Positions 62,020 through 64,000 of a stretch of DNA of 64,000 nt are shown here, piece after piece; position 1 is the stretch's first letter; every line of letters begins with the position of its first letter. This DNA comes from Thermoanaerobaculia bacterium. Its GTDB lineage: Bacteria; Acidobacteriota; Thermoanaerobaculia; Multivoradales; JAIOJS01. The notes under the pieces are model-generated. The model was not told the origin of the DNA. It did no database searches and worked only from the letters and a program-made list of their open reading frames with translations. The position numbers and the translations under genes were made by a program. Location: positions 1 to 64,000 of the forward strand of contig JAUIDB010000018.1 in the NCBI GenBank assembly GCA_030429235.1. Direction: 5' to 3'.

Positions 62020-63303
62020 TCAGGATGCGCTCGGTGGCGCTGGTCGCCCGGCGTGCACGACGAGCACCACCGTCGCCGCCGCGAGCAGAGTCGTCGCGGT
62101 GCCCGCCGCCGCCCCGGTCAGACCGTAGCGGGGAATCAAGACGAGATTGAGAGCGGAGTCGACGACCAGGGTGGCGGCCGAGACGCGGAACACGATTCCC
62201 GCCGCTCCCCGGTATTGCAGCCAGAGACTCGAGAGCGCGGCCGAAGCCCAACCGAGGTTGCCGAGTACCAGAAGCAACAGCGCGGCGTGGCCGACGGAGT
62301 AACCCGGACCGTAGAGGTCGAGCAGTTGGCGGCCGAACCCAACCAACCCACCGACCGTAGGGACGAGGCAGATGAACAGCAGCCACGCGGCCCGGCGGTA
62401 GACGGCTCGCGAGCGCTCGAGTCCGGCGTCGATCGCCGGCTTGACCAGAGGGGCGATGAGTCCGATCATGGAGACTTGGACCAGGGGAACGAAATGGGCC
62501 AGGGTGGCGGCGGCGGCGTAGTGTCCCACCTCGGCATCCTCACCCAGGGCCTCGAGGAAGTAGAGATCGCTCTGATTGAGCGCCAGGGCGACGAGAAACG
62601 AACCCATCATGGGCACCGAAGCCCCCAGCCAGCGACGAGGGGATCGAGCGTTCGAGTCCCTTCGCCAGTCGACCACGTGGGCTCGGCGCACTTCGAGGGC
62701 CTGCCAAACCACGATCAGGGTCGTGGCGAGAACGGAAAGGACGATCGCTTCGAAGGCGCTCAGCGAGCCGCGAGTCGCGACCACGATGGCGAAGAGACTC
62801 AGCTGCAGCAGCGGAAGTCCGAGCCGCCACGGGACCGCGGCTCGAGCCGGCAACCGAGCCGACTGCAGGGTCCGGCTGAGCAGCGCTCCGGCCGCATTGA
62901 TCGGCACCGCGACCACTCCCCAGGCCAGTGGGTGGTGGTCCGCGGCGTCGCTGGAGCCTACGTGCAGCAGCGAGAGCCCCCAGGTCATCAGGATCAAGCC
63001 GCCACCGAGCAGCAGAGCGCCTCGATAGTAGAAGCGCAGATACTCTCCCACGCGGCGCCGCTCCCCCCGTTCGAGCGCTGGCGCCAGCACCATCGGCGCC
63101 GCGCGGTCCCCCCCGAGCAGAACCGCCAAACCGAAGAAGTACGAGAACGCAAAAGCGACCTTGAAGTCGCCGTAGTCGTGGGCCGAAAGAACCCGAGTGA
63201 GGCCGAGGTTGAAGCCGTAGTCGACCAGGTAGCCGAGCCCCATGACCAGGGTGAGGACCACGGCCCCCCGGCGCAGATAGAACTCGTCATTGGCAGCCGA
63301 CAT
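62020..63303 (-). CDS. Polysaccharide flippase (Wzx/MATE-like)
   Basis: 427 residues with about 12-14 transmembrane helices, of the oligosaccharide flippase (PST/MVF) superfamily. Landmarks are LVDYGFNLGLTRVLSAHDYGDFKVAFAF near the N-terminus (given as two blocks, LTRVLSAHDYGDFK and LVDYGFNLG), VPMMGSFLVALALNQSDLYFL, YAAAATLAHFVPLVQ and IPRYGLTGAAAGTATT, the usual repeat in helix 10-11. It would move lipid-linked sugars to the periplasm. No glycosyltransferase cluster is adjacent inside the window. Confidence 0.87.
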   Translation of the reverse strand: MSAANDEFYLRRGAVVLTLVMGLGYLVDYGFNLGLTRVLSAHDYGDFKVAFAFSYFFGLAVLLGGDRAAPMVLAPALERGERRRVGEYLRFYYRGALLLGGGLILMTWGLSLLHVGSSDAADHHPLAWGVVAVPINAAGALLSRTLQSARLPARAAVPWRLGLPLLQLSLFAIVVATRGSLSAFEAIVLSVLATTLIVVWQALEVRRAHVVDWRRDSNARSPRRWLGASVPMMGSFLVALALNQSDLYFLEALGEDAEVGHYAAAATLAHFVPLVQVSMIGLIAPLVKPAIDAGLERSRAVYRRAAWLLFICLVPTVGGLVGFGRQLLDLYGPGYSVGHAALLLLVLGNLGWASAALSSLWLQYRGAAGIVFRVSAATLVVDSALNLVLIPRYGLTGAAAGTATTLLAAATVVLVVHAGRPAPPSAS

Positions 63304-63417
63304 CTGCCAGAGTCGACCACACTAGGAGACGCACTGGCAAGCGAGTTCGTCCCCGAACGTGCGATACTGCGGCCCTTCACTCACTCTCCTACGCACGTTT
63401 CGAGAAAGGGCGACCCG

Positions 63418-63963
63418 ATGCGGCGATTGATCCTCCTGACCTCTCTGACCATCCTGCTGGTGGCCGCCGCTCCGGGCGCCGCCATGGATCTGGCCGAGCG
63501 TCTCCTGCTCGATGGCCGGGTGGCGATGCTCGTCCCCGAGGACTTCGAGCTCATGGGCGAGGAGATGATGCGACTCAAATACCCGTCGGAACGGCGGCCC
63601 ACGGTGGTGTTGACCAATCCGAGGGGCAGCGTCAATGTAGCCCTCAATCACACGCAGGACGCACTGCCCGCCGCCGAGATCGAGCAGGTCCACGAGTTCA
63701 TGGACAACATGTTCCGGAACGTCTACCCGTCGGCGAGCTGGAACCGCAGCGAAGTCACCTCGAGGGAGGGTCGGCAGTTCTTTCTCCTCGACCTGGTGAC
63801 TCCGGCCGTCGACACCAAGATCCGCAACATGATCACCGGGACCTCGGTGGATGGGCGGCTCCTCCTGGTGACCTTCAACTGTACTCAGGAACTCGAGGAG
63901 GAGTGGGCGGCACTCGGTCGCAAGATCATCGAATCGATCCGAGTGATCGAGCCCGAGCCTTAG
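63418..63963 (+). CDS. Secreted DcrB/PsbP-fold-like protein
   Basis: 181 residues from ATG 63418 with GAGAAAGGG upstream and a signal peptide ending near APGAAM. The mature part (GRVAMLVPEDFELMGEEMM, YPSERRPTVVLTNPRGSVNVALNHTQ, FMDNMFRNVYPSASWNRSE, DGRLLLVTFNCTQELEEEW) has the beta-alpha pattern of the Mog1/PsbP/DcrB superfamily, seen in many small lipoproteins and phage-adsorption factors. The function is not known. It is the last complete gene; 63964-64000 shows nothing further. Confidence 0.7.
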   Translation: MRRLILLTSLTILLVAAAPGAAMDLAERLLLDGRVAMLVPEDFELMGEEMMRLKYPSERRPTVVLTNPRGSVNVALNHTQDALPAAEIEQVHEFMDNMFRNVYPSASWNRSEVTSREGRQFFLLDLVTPAVDTKIRNMITGTSVDGRLLLVTFNCTQELEEEWAALGRKIIESIRVIEPEP

Positions 63964-64000
63964 GCATCCCCTTCGGCTCAGTGGCATGAGACCGACGAGA

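Noticed and set aside
1-64000. tRNA, rRNA, CRISPR arrays, transposases, integrases or prophage genes
   Set aside because: No cloverleaf-like sequence, regularly spaced direct repeat, or transposase/integrase/phage protein was seen. This was by eye, so a tRNA or small RNA could be missed.

Overview
The window is a high-GC bacterial chromosomal segment with about 45 densely packed protein genes and no RNA gene, insertion sequence, integrase or CRISPR array that I can see. The gene mix suggests an Acidobacteriota lineage, perhaps Thermoanaerobaculia-like. It includes Ser/Thr kinases fused to TPRs or to a polytopic membrane domain, many secreted FG-GAP, TolB and carboxypeptidase-regulatory-like proteins, multihaem cytochromes, an IPTL-CTERM-like protein and proteins ending in a DGFESG-type tail. 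The taxonomy is inference; no marker gene is present.

Layout. 0.3-2.3 kb: nrfHA, a complete membrane-bound ammonia-forming nitrite reductase. 2.3-10.6 kb, minus strand: aminotransferase and omega-amidase (a methionine-salvage-type pair), a CRTAC1-like surface protein overlapping a chorismatase, a ChaN-like lipoprotein and a TPR Ser/Thr kinase. 10.7-14.2 kb: an IPTL-CTERM-like secreted protein with a good promoter and terminator, then a translationally coupled kinase and phospho-lyase pair resembling animal HYKK with ETNPPL/PHYKPL. 14.3-18.7 kb: a Reg_prop sensor kinase convergent with a NarL-type regulator, and a small secreted protein. 18.8-22.8 kb: an exported amidohydrolase, small membrane proteins, a 0.6-kb stretch I could not assign, and an FG-GAP protein. 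23-28.7 kb: YdbS/YdbT-like PH-domain proteins, a two-subunit sodium/solute symporter and a DsbB/DsbA pair.

28.8-39.6 kb is a likely envelope-polysaccharide modification region. It has an MBOAT O-acyltransferase, a 1231-residue fusion of an AlgX-like SGNH domain to a propeller, an Ig-like domain and a LamG-like domain, an ArnT-type glycosyltransferase, a PAT-family transporter, a second permuted SGNH protein, and a DUF3667 gene broken by a frameshift. 39.8-50 kb: a papain-like/TPR protein, a PQQ-type sugar dehydrogenase, a carboxypeptidase-regulatory-like secreted protein, a seven-haem TPR cytochrome, lipoproteins and a sulfatase-fold protein without the formylglycine cysteine. 50-64 kb: a hydrazine-synthase-alpha-related dihaem protein, a second membrane Ser/Thr kinase, an S9-type esterase, a CoA-binding protein, a periplasmic solute-binding protein, a beta-lactamase-fold hydrolase, a nucleosidase, a secreted intradiol dioxygenase, a flippase and a DcrB-like protein.

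Three themes connect the genes. The first is periplasmic multihaem redox proteins (NrfHA, the seven-haem TPR protein, the HZS-A relative), probably relying on DsbAB. The second is surface polysaccharide acylation. The third is a large secretome carrying at least two kinds of C-terminal tail. The most novel candidates are the shared DGFESG tail, the AlgX/propeller/LamG fusion beside the MBOAT gene, and the bacterial kinase plus phospho-lyase pair.
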